Shown piece by piece: positions 22,843 through 33,652 of a stretch of DNA of 64,000 bases (within the stretch, counting starts at the first letter, position 1; each line of letters opens with the position of its first letter). The DNA is from Talaromyces rugulosus. Its lineage: Eukaryota > Ascomycota > Eurotiomycetes > Eurotiales > Trichocomaceae. The notes below the pieces were generated by a model that saw only the letters and a list, made by a program, of their open reading frames with translations, had not been told where the DNA came from and did not search any database. The position numbers were made by a program, and so were the translations under genes. The stretch lies in contig NC_049561.1 in assembly GCF_013368755.1 (NCBI RefSeq), positions 2,356,001 through 2,420,000 of the forward strand, given 5' to 3'.

Positions 22843-23297
22843 GTTGGTGGTGGATACAAAAATATTTCACTTGATCAGCAAACATTGATTTTAATACCGA
22901 CTTTCCCTTTTTATACATACTGCAGGAGCCGGTTGATCGAAATGCGGGGCTCGGAAAACCCGGCTGGATGGGGAAGCTCTGTCGGATAATCCGATTCTGT
23001 TTGATAGTATACCACATAGTTGACTATGTGATCGGCATTTCTGACATGAAAGAGTGGACGAAAAACCAGTTCTTAAGAAATTCGATGCGGTACTTGCTAG
23101 AAGGATGTATGTGGATTTGAAGCTTTTAATCGAGCCTGTACTGGTAAAAAACGTTAAAGCAAGAAACTGTTGGCGCCAATATAAAACCATAGATTAACTG
23201 CTCAAGAGACCAAAGGTATTTTGGTATAGCTGTTAACAGAAATTATTTGCTATCAATTAACTACGTCAATTCCCTGGTAATAATAGCGACTAGCTGG
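22843..23297. other. Promoter and flank of the cupin gene
   Basis: 455 bases with the cupin promoter; contains the inverted CGG element at 22982-22994. No gene seen. Confidence 0.5.
22982..22994. promoter_or_regulatory. Inverted CGG-N5-CCG element, candidate Zn2Cys6 site
   Basis: TCGGATAATCCGA is a near-perfect palindrome with CGG and CCG half-sites five bases apart. This is a spacing used by Zn2Cys6 dimers. It lies about 140 bases upstream of the quercetinase-like start. The match could be chance; the call rests on pattern only. Confidence 0.35.
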
Positions 23298-23640
23298 TCA
23301 CTTGTACTCGTCATTGAATTCTTCGCGAGCGATTTCAATCGTTGCCTCCCTTAGCTGAGAAGGAAACACAGCTGCTCCCTCCCTGCTCCTCAGCTCTTCT
23401 TCCCCCTCCTAAACAATGGTCATGTCCTCGTAGGCAGCTGGGGCCAATTCAAAGCTGGATATTTGCCTGGCAATAGTGCGGAGGGTCAACCTTCTCAGAT
23501 ATTTCCCCAGTAATGCCCAACATGCTTTGACGTCTAGGCGGTTGAGTACCTCGACATTGCCACTTTTCTGGGCGTGTATGATTAACGAGATGAACCGGAA
23601 GTAGAGGTATCGTTTGGCGGGTCTGTTATCTCGGCATGTC
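23298..23640 (-). pseudogene. C-terminal remnant of a fungal HNH-nuclease-domain-type protein
   Basis: Reading leftward there is a coherent stretch that includes RPAKRYLYFRFI, LLGKYLRRLTLRTIARQIS and FELAPAAYEDMTI, a TAG stop at about 23411-23416, and then an acidic tail (FPSQLREATIEIAREEFNDE) in the same frame, ending at 23298. The order and spacing of these blocks recall the C-terminal part of large fungal families annotated as HNH nuclease proteins. There is no HNH core upstream and no start, so this is a decayed fragment. The assignment is from memory of the family and is tentative. Confidence 0.4.
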
Positions 23641-24027
23641 AGCTGCTAACCAAAAAAAATTCTTTGGCTGTTTTGGTTAGTCCTTATTATCCAATAGGTT
23701 CTTCCCTAAAAACTGTAGCTCCTTGTTGTCTAGATCCTATTTGTAATCAGTCATTCGTCCCTAGAACAAATGGAGACGTGGAACTTACACGCCATCTCAT
23801 ATGGCTAGCCAATTGTCAACCAGCACTACCAGTAGTGAGGTTCTCCTTGGACTTCAAGTTGTTTATTAAAAAGCATTGCTATCTGCTGAGCCCTGGCCAA
23901 GATAGCATGGCATAATAGCGATAATACCCTTATTGAGCTTCATTTTGTAATTTTTGAAGATATTGATTTCTGCCCTATTGTTAGAATAGAGCGTTTCATA
24001 CTCAGTAAGACCAGGCTTACCCAATTG

Positions 24028-24375
24028 TCAATTGTAGAATAAATCGTCGGATACCTCCTCTGCGCCAAACAGATATGCGAGCCCTCGTCGGGAAAGTGAC
24101 TTGGGCACGAGGTAAGCAGCTTTAACGTGTTTCGCTACTAGCCAGCCTCCTGTTAAATGCCACCAAGTTTGTTTGCTGGTGGCGCCCGCGATACAATAGA
24201 TAATGGTGTCGACATATGCACGCTCGTAGAAGTCTGCACCGGGTTCGGTTTGTGTAGCCTTTTTGCGCTCCATGTCCTCGTCTTTTCCGCCATGTTCATC
24301 GGAAATGTCTATGATGGCCGCTCCAGAACGATAACATTGTTCTAGAGCCCCATTTTCATAGTAGAATGTCGCCAT
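24028..24375 (-). CDS. Uncharacterised 115-residue frame, possibly a gene fragment
   Basis: An ATG-started open frame of 115 residues in a gene-poor stretch. It contains YERAYVDTIIYC, TSKQTWWHLTGGWLVAKH and GLAYLFGAEEV, a composition that looks like real protein rather than chance, but I do not recognise the family. No signal peptide, membrane segment or convincing upstream exon was found. About 130 bases upstream on the same strand is a short SDR-like stretch (IDILVNTSN). It may be the 3' part of a decayed gene. Confidence 0.35.
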   Translation of the reverse strand: MATFYYENGALEQCYRSGAAIIDISDEHGGKDEDMERKKATQTEPGADFYERAYVDTIIYCIAGATSKQTWWHLTGGWLVAKHVKAAYLVPKSLSRRGLAYLFGAEEVSDDLFYN

Positions 24376-24471
24376 AAAATATGTAGAATATGACTAAAAT
24401 ACCATAATCCCCACTAAGGGGCCTCTTTTTGGTAGGGTGGTAATTTTCAGGTCGATATAAAATCAATTCTT

Positions 24472-24497
24472 CATCCTCGAATATCATCCTCGAATAT
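24472..24497. repeat. 13-bp tandem duplication in a decayed reductase-like fragment
   Basis: Two exact copies of a 13-base unit (CATCCTCGAATAT). On the minus strand they sit at the end of a short frame reading LWNEWRAEAIDILVNTS, which resembles the middle of a short-chain dehydrogenase. The duplication changes frame and is followed by a stop, so it fits pseudogene decay. Confidence 0.6.
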
Positions 24498-25134
24498 CAC
24501 CCAGCCAGGAGTTTCTGGGCTGTTGACATTGCTGGTGTTAACAAGAATGTCGATCGCTTCTGCTCTCCATTCGTTCCATAGCCCTACATACTTTCTTTGA
24601 GGCTTCGTTCTTTATCGACTGGCCAAATCCAAAGCAAAGGCACTTGACGATCAATGCGGCAACGGTTCAGGGAAGACTGTCAAAGCAGCGACAGATGATG
24701 TCCATGTGATATTGCCAGACATACCAGGGTAAGGGATGATGCTGGATAATTTGAGATGGTAGGTAAGGACGTAGTGGCGGGGTGAGGAAAATTTTTTTTC
24801 TTTGTTTCTTTGTTTGCTGATATTATATATTATATTCCATTGTCATCATGGAACACAATCATATTATATAACATTGAAGTGGGTCGTTCTCCGCATATTA
24901 CGAGTATCCACCCTGGGGAACATTCAGACTAATCATGACTTCTAATTTTCTAAAGAGGTAAGAAAGTTCTAATAACATTGACCATTGTGCAGATGAAGAA
25001 AAGAGAAAGGGACAAAACCCCAGAAGATGCTTCGTTGTGTAACCCTTCTTTATCGTTTCAAACTTGCATAACTTTTTCTCGGTCTGTTGTTGTACACCAT
25101 CTGAACTTTCGACATTCACAACCCGAGGTTCATC

Positions 25135-26862
25135 CTACCGGTGCTGTTTCCATGACAGATTGCTCAACAGTCGATAAGGTGAAAACTGCCGAGGCCCCTT
25201 GAATACCATGACACATCCCAACGTGAGTCCCGCAACCACAGTAGTAAAGAGCGCTGTACCAAGCGTGGCACCGAGAAAAACCCGCTGCTTTTCGGCTGCT
25301 CTGATTACCTCGGAGTATGGCATATTAGTAAAACTAACGCGCGAGTACTGGGTTTGCCAGCCCAACTGCGGCATATATTGATCCAGGCTCTCCTCGACGA
25401 ACTTGCGTAGTTTATACATTCTCGAGTTGACCCCTGAGCGCATCTCGATGAAATTGCCTTTGGATAAATCGTTGATTGCATGGGTATCGGCTACTCGCTT
25501 CGCTGTGTACTTCTCAAAAGCGGCGGCTCGGACACGGTGCCTAAGAGCAGTAGTATCGTTTGTTTCATCGTACACGCCCTGCTCATCGAGGGTCTCGAAC
25601 AGCACCCTCACATCTTCCATGCCAGCATTTAAACCCTGGCCGTAGAATGGCAACACAGCATGCGCTGCATCTCCAATTATCACCACACTTGAGTTATAGT
25701 GATGGGGCCGGCATTTAATGCTGATCAATGGTAGATGCGGGTTCTTGGTGAACGAGTCGTAAAGATCGTCAGGGGAAATCAGTTCTGGAGATACACCGGG
25801 AAAGTGCTCCTGAAATGATTTGCATAGGTCCTGGGCCGTGTTTCCAAGACTAGCAAAGTATTTTGCTGGTGCAAACAGAGTGCAAGTGAACGACTTGTCA
25901 GGAGAGGGCAATGCAATGAACATAAACTCCCTGCCCGGCCAGATGTGCAGGTAATTCGGAGAGATGCGGAATTCGCCACTCTCTGTGGATGGGATACGAA
26001 ACTCGCACCAGAGTGTGTCAATGTACTCTTGCTGGTAATCCACCCTGCTATATTTCATCATGTGATATCTTGATGCTGAATGCGCTCCATCCGCTCCAAT
26101 AAAATAGTCGAACTGCACCTCGACTTCGGGTGGGCGGTCAAAGTCCACAGACGTGTCTTGTCCATCGTGCTTTGGTGTATTTCCAGGCAGTTTCCGTTCG
26201 AACCAGGCTTTGCGTGCGTCGAAGTCTGCGCCAGTGAGCTTGTGGTTGAAGAACAGCTTGACATTGGGCGTTTTGTCGAGCTCATCGAGAAGCGCGTCGT
26301 TTAATGTCGCTCGTTCGACTGAATTTATAGCCTGTTGACGGTTAAAATCCAGGTCTCTCTTCTCAGGGCTTCCCACTCACCCTTCCGTGGACATCGTAGG
26401 CTTGAGATGCCTCCCATAGATCCCCAAACGAATCCCTCCCGTGAATCATCCGGCCATGCATAGGGATGGCGTTGTTCAGGATATGTTCTATGGCCACTGT
26501 GTGTCCCGACTGATGTAAAGCATTGATGCCTCGCTCTGAGATTGTCAAGTTGATTGACTTTGTGAAGTTGAGAGGGATAGTCGACGGGTCTCTAAGATCT
26601 AGAAGATATCAATCCGGTCAGTGACATGTTCCATACGTAGTACGCTCGGCATCAACGAGGCTTTTGAAATGTACATCACGCATGCCCACACGGGATGTAT
26701 ATAGCACTCAGAAAAGACGGTACGGTGTCAGGCGGTCTTCATACCCCCTCGCAGTTCATAAAGTTCGACCTCATCGCCTCGAGAAGCGGCATATAGGGCT
26801 GCTAATGACCCGACAGGGCCAGCGCCGACTATGACCACCTTCTGCTTTGGAAGAGCTGCCAT
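25135..26862 (-). CDS. bna4: Kynurenine 3-monooxygenase
   Basis: Three exons, 26745-26862, 26381-26598 and 25135-26331, giving 510 residues. The enzyme hydroxylates L-kynurenine to 3-hydroxykynurenine with NADPH and FAD in de novo NAD synthesis from tryptophan, at the mitochondrial outer membrane. The FAD dinucleotide-binding motif GAGPVG is at residues 13-18. KMO-specific motifs follow: [38 protein letters not shown] (across the second splice), [30 protein letters not shown] and [18 protein letters not shown]-terminal hydrophobic segment (about 466-490) followed by a basic end is the membrane anchor of the family. Intron 1 is 146 nt, long for this window. It shares a 347-bp divergent promoter with the methionine aminopeptidase gene. 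Confidence 0.95.
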
Positions 26863-27209
26863 TGCCCGCGACAAACACGCAGCAGGTTTTTTTTTTTTTC
26901 CCAGCTGTTTGGAGGGCTCAAAATCGTGACTCAGGAGTTTACTCGGAGATGCTCCGCATTCGGCGGGTCGAAAGATTTCTCGCGGCGATTGATAAGCGCC
27001 GTATCGGGCAAGAGGCTGTTTGCTAGCTTCCGCGACTCCACACCCCCGCCGCCGCCGTCGATTTTTCCCTTTTTTTGCCTCGCATTAAAGAATCAGGAAC
27101 AAGGACAAACGGAGAACCCGGGGAAACGGAGAAAGCGACTACACGCTTCTCGTCGATTGCATTACAATCTATTTTTCGGCTCCTTGATCGCACTCTGCTT
27201 CTGCCCACC
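26863..27209. promoter_or_regulatory. Shared divergent promoter, KMO and MAP1
   Basis: 347 bases between opposing start codons, with a T-rich tract near 26885-26900 and another T-rich tract around 27060-27075. An in-frame ATG at 27075 could extend the MAP1 protein by 45 residues, but that segment is low in conservation signals. Confidence 0.5.
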
Positions 27210-28528
27210 ATGGCTGCGGCCGTTGCCCCTCGCAAGTGCACTGGCGTCGAATGCCCCAACGACGCGGGGACCTTGCAGTGTCCGACCTGCTTGAAGGCGG
27301 GCACGGACAGCTTCTTTTGTTCGCAGGATTGCTTTAAGCGCAGCTGGGTATGGCTGTTTATTCCTTAGTGTCGGACTGATCTAATGCGCGTTGCTGCAGG
27401 GTTCCCACAAAGCCATCCACAAACCCAAGAGTAATACTATCCTGAGCAACATTTTCACTCCGAAAGTAGTTTCTGAACCAGATCCAGCTACCGGTCAATA
27501 CAATCCGTTCCCAACGTATCCTTTCACCGGATCTCTGCGCCCAGTTTACCCCCTTTCGTCGCGTCGTCCAGTCCCTCAGTCCATTCCACATCCCGACTAC
27601 GCCAACGATGGCATTCCGCGGTCTGAACAGAAGTTCGTCGGGCGCCATAACGTCGCCATTCTCAACAAGGAAGAACAGGAAGGCATGAGAAAGGTTTGTC
27701 GCTTGGCGAGGGAAGTGTTGGATCTAGCGGCGGCGGCAGTCAAGCCAGGTGTGACCACAGACTACATTGACGAGGTTGTCCACAAGGCTTGCATGGAACG
27801 TGAAGTGAGTGAGAAATACGAATTACCGTTGATTTGACCTTGGCTGACAGCAAACCAATTAGTCATACCCCTCACCTCTTAACTACGTCCATTTCCCTAA
27901 ATCGGTGTGCACTTCCGTTAACGAAACGATCTGCCATGGTATTCCGGACCAGCGACCTTTGAAAGATGGCGATATCGTGAACATTGACGTTACTTTGTAC
28001 CATGGTGGCTTCCATGGAGACTTGAATGAGACGTACTATGTGGGTGATGCGGCCAAAGCCAACCCAGAGGCAGTCAGAGTTGTCGAAACGGCCCGAGAAT
28101 GCCTCGACAAGTCCATTGAGCTAGTCAAGCCAGGCATGCTGTTCCGGGATCCAGGAAATGTCATTGAAAAGCACGCCAAAAGCCGCAATTGCAGTGTTGT
28201 CAAAAGCTACTGCGGCCATGGAATCAACCAGTTATTCCACTGTGCGCCGAACATCCCGCACTACGCCAAAAACAAGACCGTCGGTGCGGCAAAGCCAGGA
28301 ATGTGCTTTACAATTGAACCTATGATCAATATCGGTACGCACAGAGACAAGACCTGGCCGGACGACTGGACGAGTGTAACGGCGGATGGTTCCCTGTCCG
28401 CGCAGTTCGAGCATACTCTTCTCGTGACCGAGGACGGCGTAGAGGTTCTTACAGCCCGACTACCAGAGTCACCCGGTGGCGCGATTCCTATACCGGAGCC
28501 GTCTCAGCCGGCAGAGGCGGCGGCATGA
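27210..28528 (+). CDS. MAP1: Methionine aminopeptidase 1
   Basis: Three exons, 27210-27347, 27400-27804 and 27863-28528 (all phase 0), giving 402 residues. The enzyme removes initiator methionine from nascent chains at the ribosome. The N-terminal zinc-finger region has paired cysteines ([20 protein letters not shown]) typical of eukaryotic type 1 enzymes and used for ribosome association. The pita-bread catalytic domain has all five metal ligands in context: [19 protein letters not shown] (two Asp), CGHGI (His), TIEPMINIG (Glu) and FEHTLLV (Glu). The start has a strong context (CCACCATGG). The C-terminus has a Pro/Ala-rich tail (about 385-402) that is not part of the catalytic fold. Confidence 0.95.
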
Positions 28529-29283
28529 CCAGGATATATATATACACTATCATGCATGTTTGGAATTCCATCACGCTTTGCGCTTTTGAAGCATCCGTAG
28601 CGCCCAATACCCATGAGTTCAATACAAGTAATATGAGCCATTTACACAGATTCTATGATCTAATTAATTGTCGATTGATGGTATCCTTATACTTGGCCTC
28701 GGCAAGAATGCCGACTAGTCACCATATACGACCATTTCAGTGGCCCTCTGATCAATTTTTTCACCGCCTGACCTATACTAGAATTTATTTATCTCAACAC
28801 AGACTGAGGATCAGTGCTTCATGTCGAACTTTGGGATCTTGGGAATGATTGATAAGCATGTACTTTGCAAGAGAAATTCAGTTATAGGTTTGGTTGATTC
28901 CTTTTATACCACCGTTGCCTCGTATTTTTATTGCCTCTCAGCACCGAGTCGCCTCCTAGTCACTCCATACAATTCAAAAGAGTGGCCCATTGGCGCCTTC
29001 ACACAAACCATCTCTAATTACCCTTACTTATTTTCATATTTAGGGACTTCGACAATAATCATAATTTTAAGAATATTAATTACAAATATTAAGAGAGTTA
29101 ATATATATTTTTTATTTCTTGTATAGATCCGTGAAAGCTACAGATTAGGTCTAGCGGCGGCAGAATTTCCCCCCATAGGCTTCGAGATAACCTCGGGGCT
29201 CCCTCCAGCTTGAGGTATTTCCACACCCTCGCACCAGCTATAAATTGGCACTAGATTGTGGAGAGTAAATATATACAATTGCA
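28529..29283. other. Intergenic boundary between the housekeeping block and the accessory region
   Basis: 755 AT-rich bases. They hold one copy of a 24-nt hairpin motif (28695-28718) also found at 53126. No gene is supported. Confidence 0.5.
28695..28718. repeat. 24-nt hairpin motif, copy 1
   Basis: Stem TCGGC / GCCGA around a six-base loop (AAGAAT), flanked by GGCC and CTAG. It agrees at 23 of 24 positions with 53126-53149; the one difference is in the loop. Probably the end or relic of a dispersed element. Confidence 0.6.
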
Positions 29284-31981
29284 ATGCTACACCAGAAGCC
29301 TTCAAAATCGTGCGATGAGTGCAAGGCTCGGAAGGTGCGGTGTGAAAGTATGTCCAATTCTAATACCGGAAACGGCAGCCATGTTAACCTCCCCTAGGAG
29401 CATCCAACAGTGAGGGCTCATCCTGCACTAACTGTATGGTAAGCTATATTAAATCCATTTAAAAAAAGTACCGAATAACCGATTCCGGTCCCAGAAACGA
29501 GGTACAAAATGCTACTTTGGCCCGCGCAAACGACGGGCTAGGCAGTCATCGCCTGTCTCACTTCCTAATGGTAACCCCAAGTTTAAAATGTAGGTCCTCC
29601 TTTTCACTACTTACTTTACCTATGTATTTAGATCAGTCGATGTCTAATCGATTCATAACGCCATCGGAGAACGTGAGAGAGACGCCTAATCGTCAGCCGA
29701 GTAGACCTACAAATACAGGAGACATCAGATCCATCACACTGCCAGTTGAACATCAACAACTGGATACATACGGCTCAGAGTTATACGTTGACCTCTTACT
29801 TGAAGATGAGAGAACCACTGAGAGACGCCGAAACGAGAGTTTGATTTTGAAGGTCTGATGCGCTATTTCCTAGCGATATGTTCCTAGCTTACTGTGCCTT
29901 TGATGACCAGGCTCATGACCAGTATAGTAAGCTGCTTGTTGCTGTTACTTTGGAAAAAGGTTAAATCCTAATAAATTTCTTAGTTGGAAGCTCCGGGATT
30001 GCGTTCTTCTCTGACCAGAGGCTTGTATCCATTTCCGACCGTCTAGGCCATAGGAAGCTTCGGGATCTGCTGGAAGATGTTGCAACATCCGTGAACTCGC
30101 GTATTAATTACAACACACATTTGCCGGCCACTCGTATCAAGTTCATCAAACCATCTACTACGCTACAGATCTCCCAAGCATCTGCCGAGCTTTATATCGC
30201 TGGTCAGCCTTATCGTCTCCGTACTCTCATATGGAAGTCCTGATGTTGTTCATAGCATATTTCGAAAATGTTCACCCAGTTTATCCCTTTATTGATCGAC
30301 GTTGGCTCGAGGAGAGAGCTTATTCTGGAGATATAGCTCTGCTACCCCCAGATATGCTTCCTTTCTCAGCCCTCTATCATGCTGTTCTTGCGTTGGGGGC
30401 CCAATACCACGGGGGCGGTTCCTTCGAACCGGGCACTGGGATTTCATGGAAGCTATATCAAATTGCTTTAGGCTTGTTCCCGGAGATTTTAGATTCAAAG
30501 GAATCCTTAGTGAATGTCCAGGTGTGTTGTCTCATAACAGTATTCTCACTATTCTCATTTCATGGCTAAACTAAGGAAGGCTGTAACTGCAATGGTAACA
30601 CCTTGCATCCTTGGCTTCATATTACACGAACTAACATACTTAAGGCCATCTTTGCTCACAATTCGTCTTGTATACAAATTGCACATATGTTAACTGCTGA
30701 AGCGGCTCGGATGGCACAGTCTATTAACCTCCATAGGGCCATTTCCGATAATGAAAATGTTTCTTTATGCCAGCGGACTTTTTGGGTAATTTATTTCTTG
30801 GAAAAGACACTTTCTTTTACCTGTGGCAAATCATCAGTAAGTTTGCTCTCTCCATTCGTCAAAGAAGGCATTTTAACTTTTAGACTTAGACCATACTGGA
30901 TTGCGATATCGGCACGCCTATCCCAGACACTTCCAAAGCTGTCTCTGGAGGCTTCGACTGGCTCCGCACTATATGTCGTTTTAGTAGGCTAATTTCAAAG
31001 GCATACACTACGCTTTTTTCGATAAGCGCGACATTATTACCAACTGCTTCAGTCCGAGATACTCTAATCTTGTTTAATCGTAAACTTGAGTCCTGGAGAC
31101 TGTCAGTACCTGAAGAATTCCGTCCCGGTACCTCGCTTCGGTGTTTCAACAAACCAGACAACCCGTCAAACATGATCTTACTCAGGTTAAATTACCATTA
31201 TTATTGCGCTGTCATTGCCTTGGCTCGCCTAAGCTCAGACCTTCCGCCAGCAGAGGCGTCATATCTTCTGACAGAGAGAAGGGAAATGCTTTTGAAAGCC
31301 TGTAGCACTATCATCGAGCTTACCAACCAAATTGACGTAGCCCCATGTACCCCAATCTGGTTAGTCTACACACTGTCTTTACATAATGCAAGTTTCTTTC
31401 TAACAAGGATGGAAAAGGATGTTACTTTCCGCACCCTTATCAGCCATGTTCACCCTTTTCGACTTTGTTATACACAACCCAGAAGATGAAAAAACCGCAG
31501 GCAACCTTTCTCTGCTAGGAATTGCAGCAGGGTACTTTTGTCGTCTAGAGTATGCTTCGGGTGGAGCCCTCAAGACTTCGGTTCTGTCTGACATTTCCCA
31601 CATTGCGCGAGACTATATTCATGACACCAAACACGGCACTACAACAACGATTACCAACCCTCTATATGCACCAAACACTCCTAGACCAGAAGGAGCAACT
31701 ATACCTGAATCACAGACACCCTTGTCACTACCTGTGCGTTATGAAAACATTTACCAATCTTATGCCATACTCTCAGATGAAACCCTAACTCAAAAACCAT
31801 TTTATAGGAAGACCCAACTCCTTCGTTTGAATTGCCTCAAGGCCATACCACCACAGGATATTTGTACAATACAGGTGACGATTTCCAATTTCTCATGGGA
31901 AATAGGTTTCCGGAGGGCGTTGATTTGGATGAGCTCTTTTGCCGCCTCTCTCCTGCGGCGCATTCGTACCCTTTTGAGTAA
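29284..31981 (+). CDS. Zn2Cys6 transcription factor, 12-exon gene at the edge of the catabolic cluster
   Basis: Twelve exons: 29284-29347, 29398-29438, 29495-29570, 29632-29852, 29911-29926, 29984-30202, 30256-30521, 30580-30594, 30645-30836, 30890-31359, 31418-31733 and 31808-31981, giving 689 residues with every phase consistent. The binuclear cluster is Cys10, 13, 20, 31, 34 and 41 (CDECKARKVRC, then CTNCMKRGTKC) and is spread over three exons. The fungal_trans domain is clear: YFENVHPVYPFIDR, FSALYHAVLALGAQ, AEAARMAQSINLHR, TFWVIYFLEKTLSF, SSTILDCDIGTPIPD and later PLSAMFTLFDFVIHNPED, with a typical acidic/aromatic C-terminus (GVDLDELFCRLSP). Exons 5 (16 nt) and 8 (15 nt) are micro-exons. 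In several places the unspliced frame has a stop, which can make the gene look broken. Its place beside the cluster suggests that it controls it. Confidence 0.85.
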
Positions 31982-32164
31982 ATTATGATTTCGATCCATT
32001 GGGGAGATTTCTTTGACTGTGGAGAGAAAATAAAAACGGCCGTCGATCTTCTTGTTAGTATTGGTCTTACTTTGATATTCACTTAATTTGCATTTACTCA
32101 AGACGGAGACATAGGGGAAGCGTTCAAGGGGAAGTGTGGTAAAATGTTGCATTATATCCTTTTT

Positions 32165-32993
32165 GCAGATGCCCCGTCTTAACGGCCATTCTCAACATTA
32201 ATGAAGCTATCAATGCTTTAACTCAGCGGTTTTTATTGAAATGTTCAAGATGGGGCCAAGGCGATACCTGCACCGAGTTATACTTGCCGCCCTCTCCCAG
32301 GTGATGTTACAGATGTGTGGAGTGAACGCAATGGCAGATTATGAATCCATAATTCTTCAACAACAGCTGGGCTTTGACTCCACACTATGTAGAGTCCTAT
32401 CTGCATCATCTATGTTCGGCATGTTACTTGGTGCCGTGGTCTGCGCCTTCACAGTTGATCGATTCGGTCGTCGAAAGTAAATGCTCCTTAGCTCATTAGC
32501 AATGGCGATATGCTTCGCCTGTCTTGCAGGTTTGACGTCTAATACTGATAATCCCGTTCTGCTCAAGACACCTATCGCTTTTCTGTACCTTTATTTCTTC
32601 TTCTACCCAATTGGATTATCGAGGGTCCCATGGCTGTATGAAACTGAAATCGCACTGATTCACTTGCGAGCAGCAACCTGCGGACTGTCTGCTGCTGTAT
32701 CATGGTTATTCAATTTTCTTGTGGTCGAAATAATATCCATCGCATTTAATGAGATCGGTTGGAAATACCTTGTCGTATATTGCTGCCTTAATGCCGCCTT
32801 TATGCCTACCATATAGTTCTTTTTCCCTGAGACCGCTAAACTGTCATTAGAGGAAATTGACGAGGTATTTGAACTATCGAGATCGATCTTCGACCCTGTC
32901 AAGATCGCAAAATCCCAGAAGAATAACTTGAGATATCCGAGGACAGTGGTGGAGGTTGGTCATATTAAGGCGGTTAGTGAACTGGGGGAATAA
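32165..32993 (+). pseudogene. MFS sugar transporter, truncated and interrupted
   Basis: The C-terminal half of a hexose/quinate-type MFS transporter. The consensus order is kept: CPVLTAILNINEAI, then (after a frame change near 32220) MFKMGPRRYLHRVIL, VDRFGRRK, SRVPWLYETEIALIHLRA, and FFFPETAKLSLEEIDEVFE. Two in-frame stops interrupt it: TAA at 32478-32480 directly after the RFGRRK motif and TAG at 32814-32816 directly before FFFPET. The first six helices are absent upstream. Because long stretches between the stops stay open, decay is probably recent. In an intact form it would have been the likely solute importer of the neighbouring catabolic cluster. Confidence 0.8.
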
Positions 32994-33652
32994 GACGTGA
33001 TATTTCTTTCTGAATATTATGTTTTATAACCAAGAGTCCTTTGTGGACTAATAGTGGAGGACAGTAGGTATTCTGTCTTAAATTTTATGATCAATAGCTC
33101 GCACAAATCACAATTCAATGTTCACATAATACGGCAAAATTCAATTGATACCAATGCTTCTCAACATGACAGTATGGAAGTGTTATCAATTGATATTACG
33201 TATGTCGCTTCCTTGCAAGAGGATCCCGTTTCCTTGAACATAGAGCACTACTCGCCATTCTCTATTACCTCTAATCTCAATCTTCCATCACCCCTCACTA
33301 AACTCGGTGTGAATATCGTGTTACAGTACTTTGACATACTCGCATTTCCCTAGCACTTTTATTGAAAACATGATCTACAACTACAATTGAATTAGACATC
33401 TTACGACAATTAATTCCATTAAGCGTCTTCCTATCTTTCTTTCTGGCTCCTTTTCTTAGTGGATTTATGAGAGAATATCGGTTAAAGTTAAATTCATTCT
33501 TCAATAATATTCTTTAGATCGATACATGAGTAATGTCAAAATGTCAACATCTAAGATCTTTTACTTCAAGAAAGCCCCATTTGATAATGCTTTCTCCATC
33601 TCATACTCTGGTTGAAAGGCACAGTAAAGAGTCTCCTATCCAAACTATTAGT
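32994..33652. other. Intergenic, nothing recognised
   Basis: 659 AT-rich bases with one unremarkable open frame (33054-33353) that shows no known motif and is probably chance. Confidence 0.5.

Noticed and set aside
27075..27209. Upstream in-frame ATG extending methionine aminopeptidase by 45 residues
   Set aside because: The ATG at 27210 has a strong CCACCATGG context and starts directly before the conserved zinc-finger region; the extension is Arg/Thr-rich with no family match.
33054..33353. Open frame of 99 codons between the transporter pseudogene and the aldolase
   Set aside because: No motif, no good start context, AT-rich background makes a frame of this length unsurprising.
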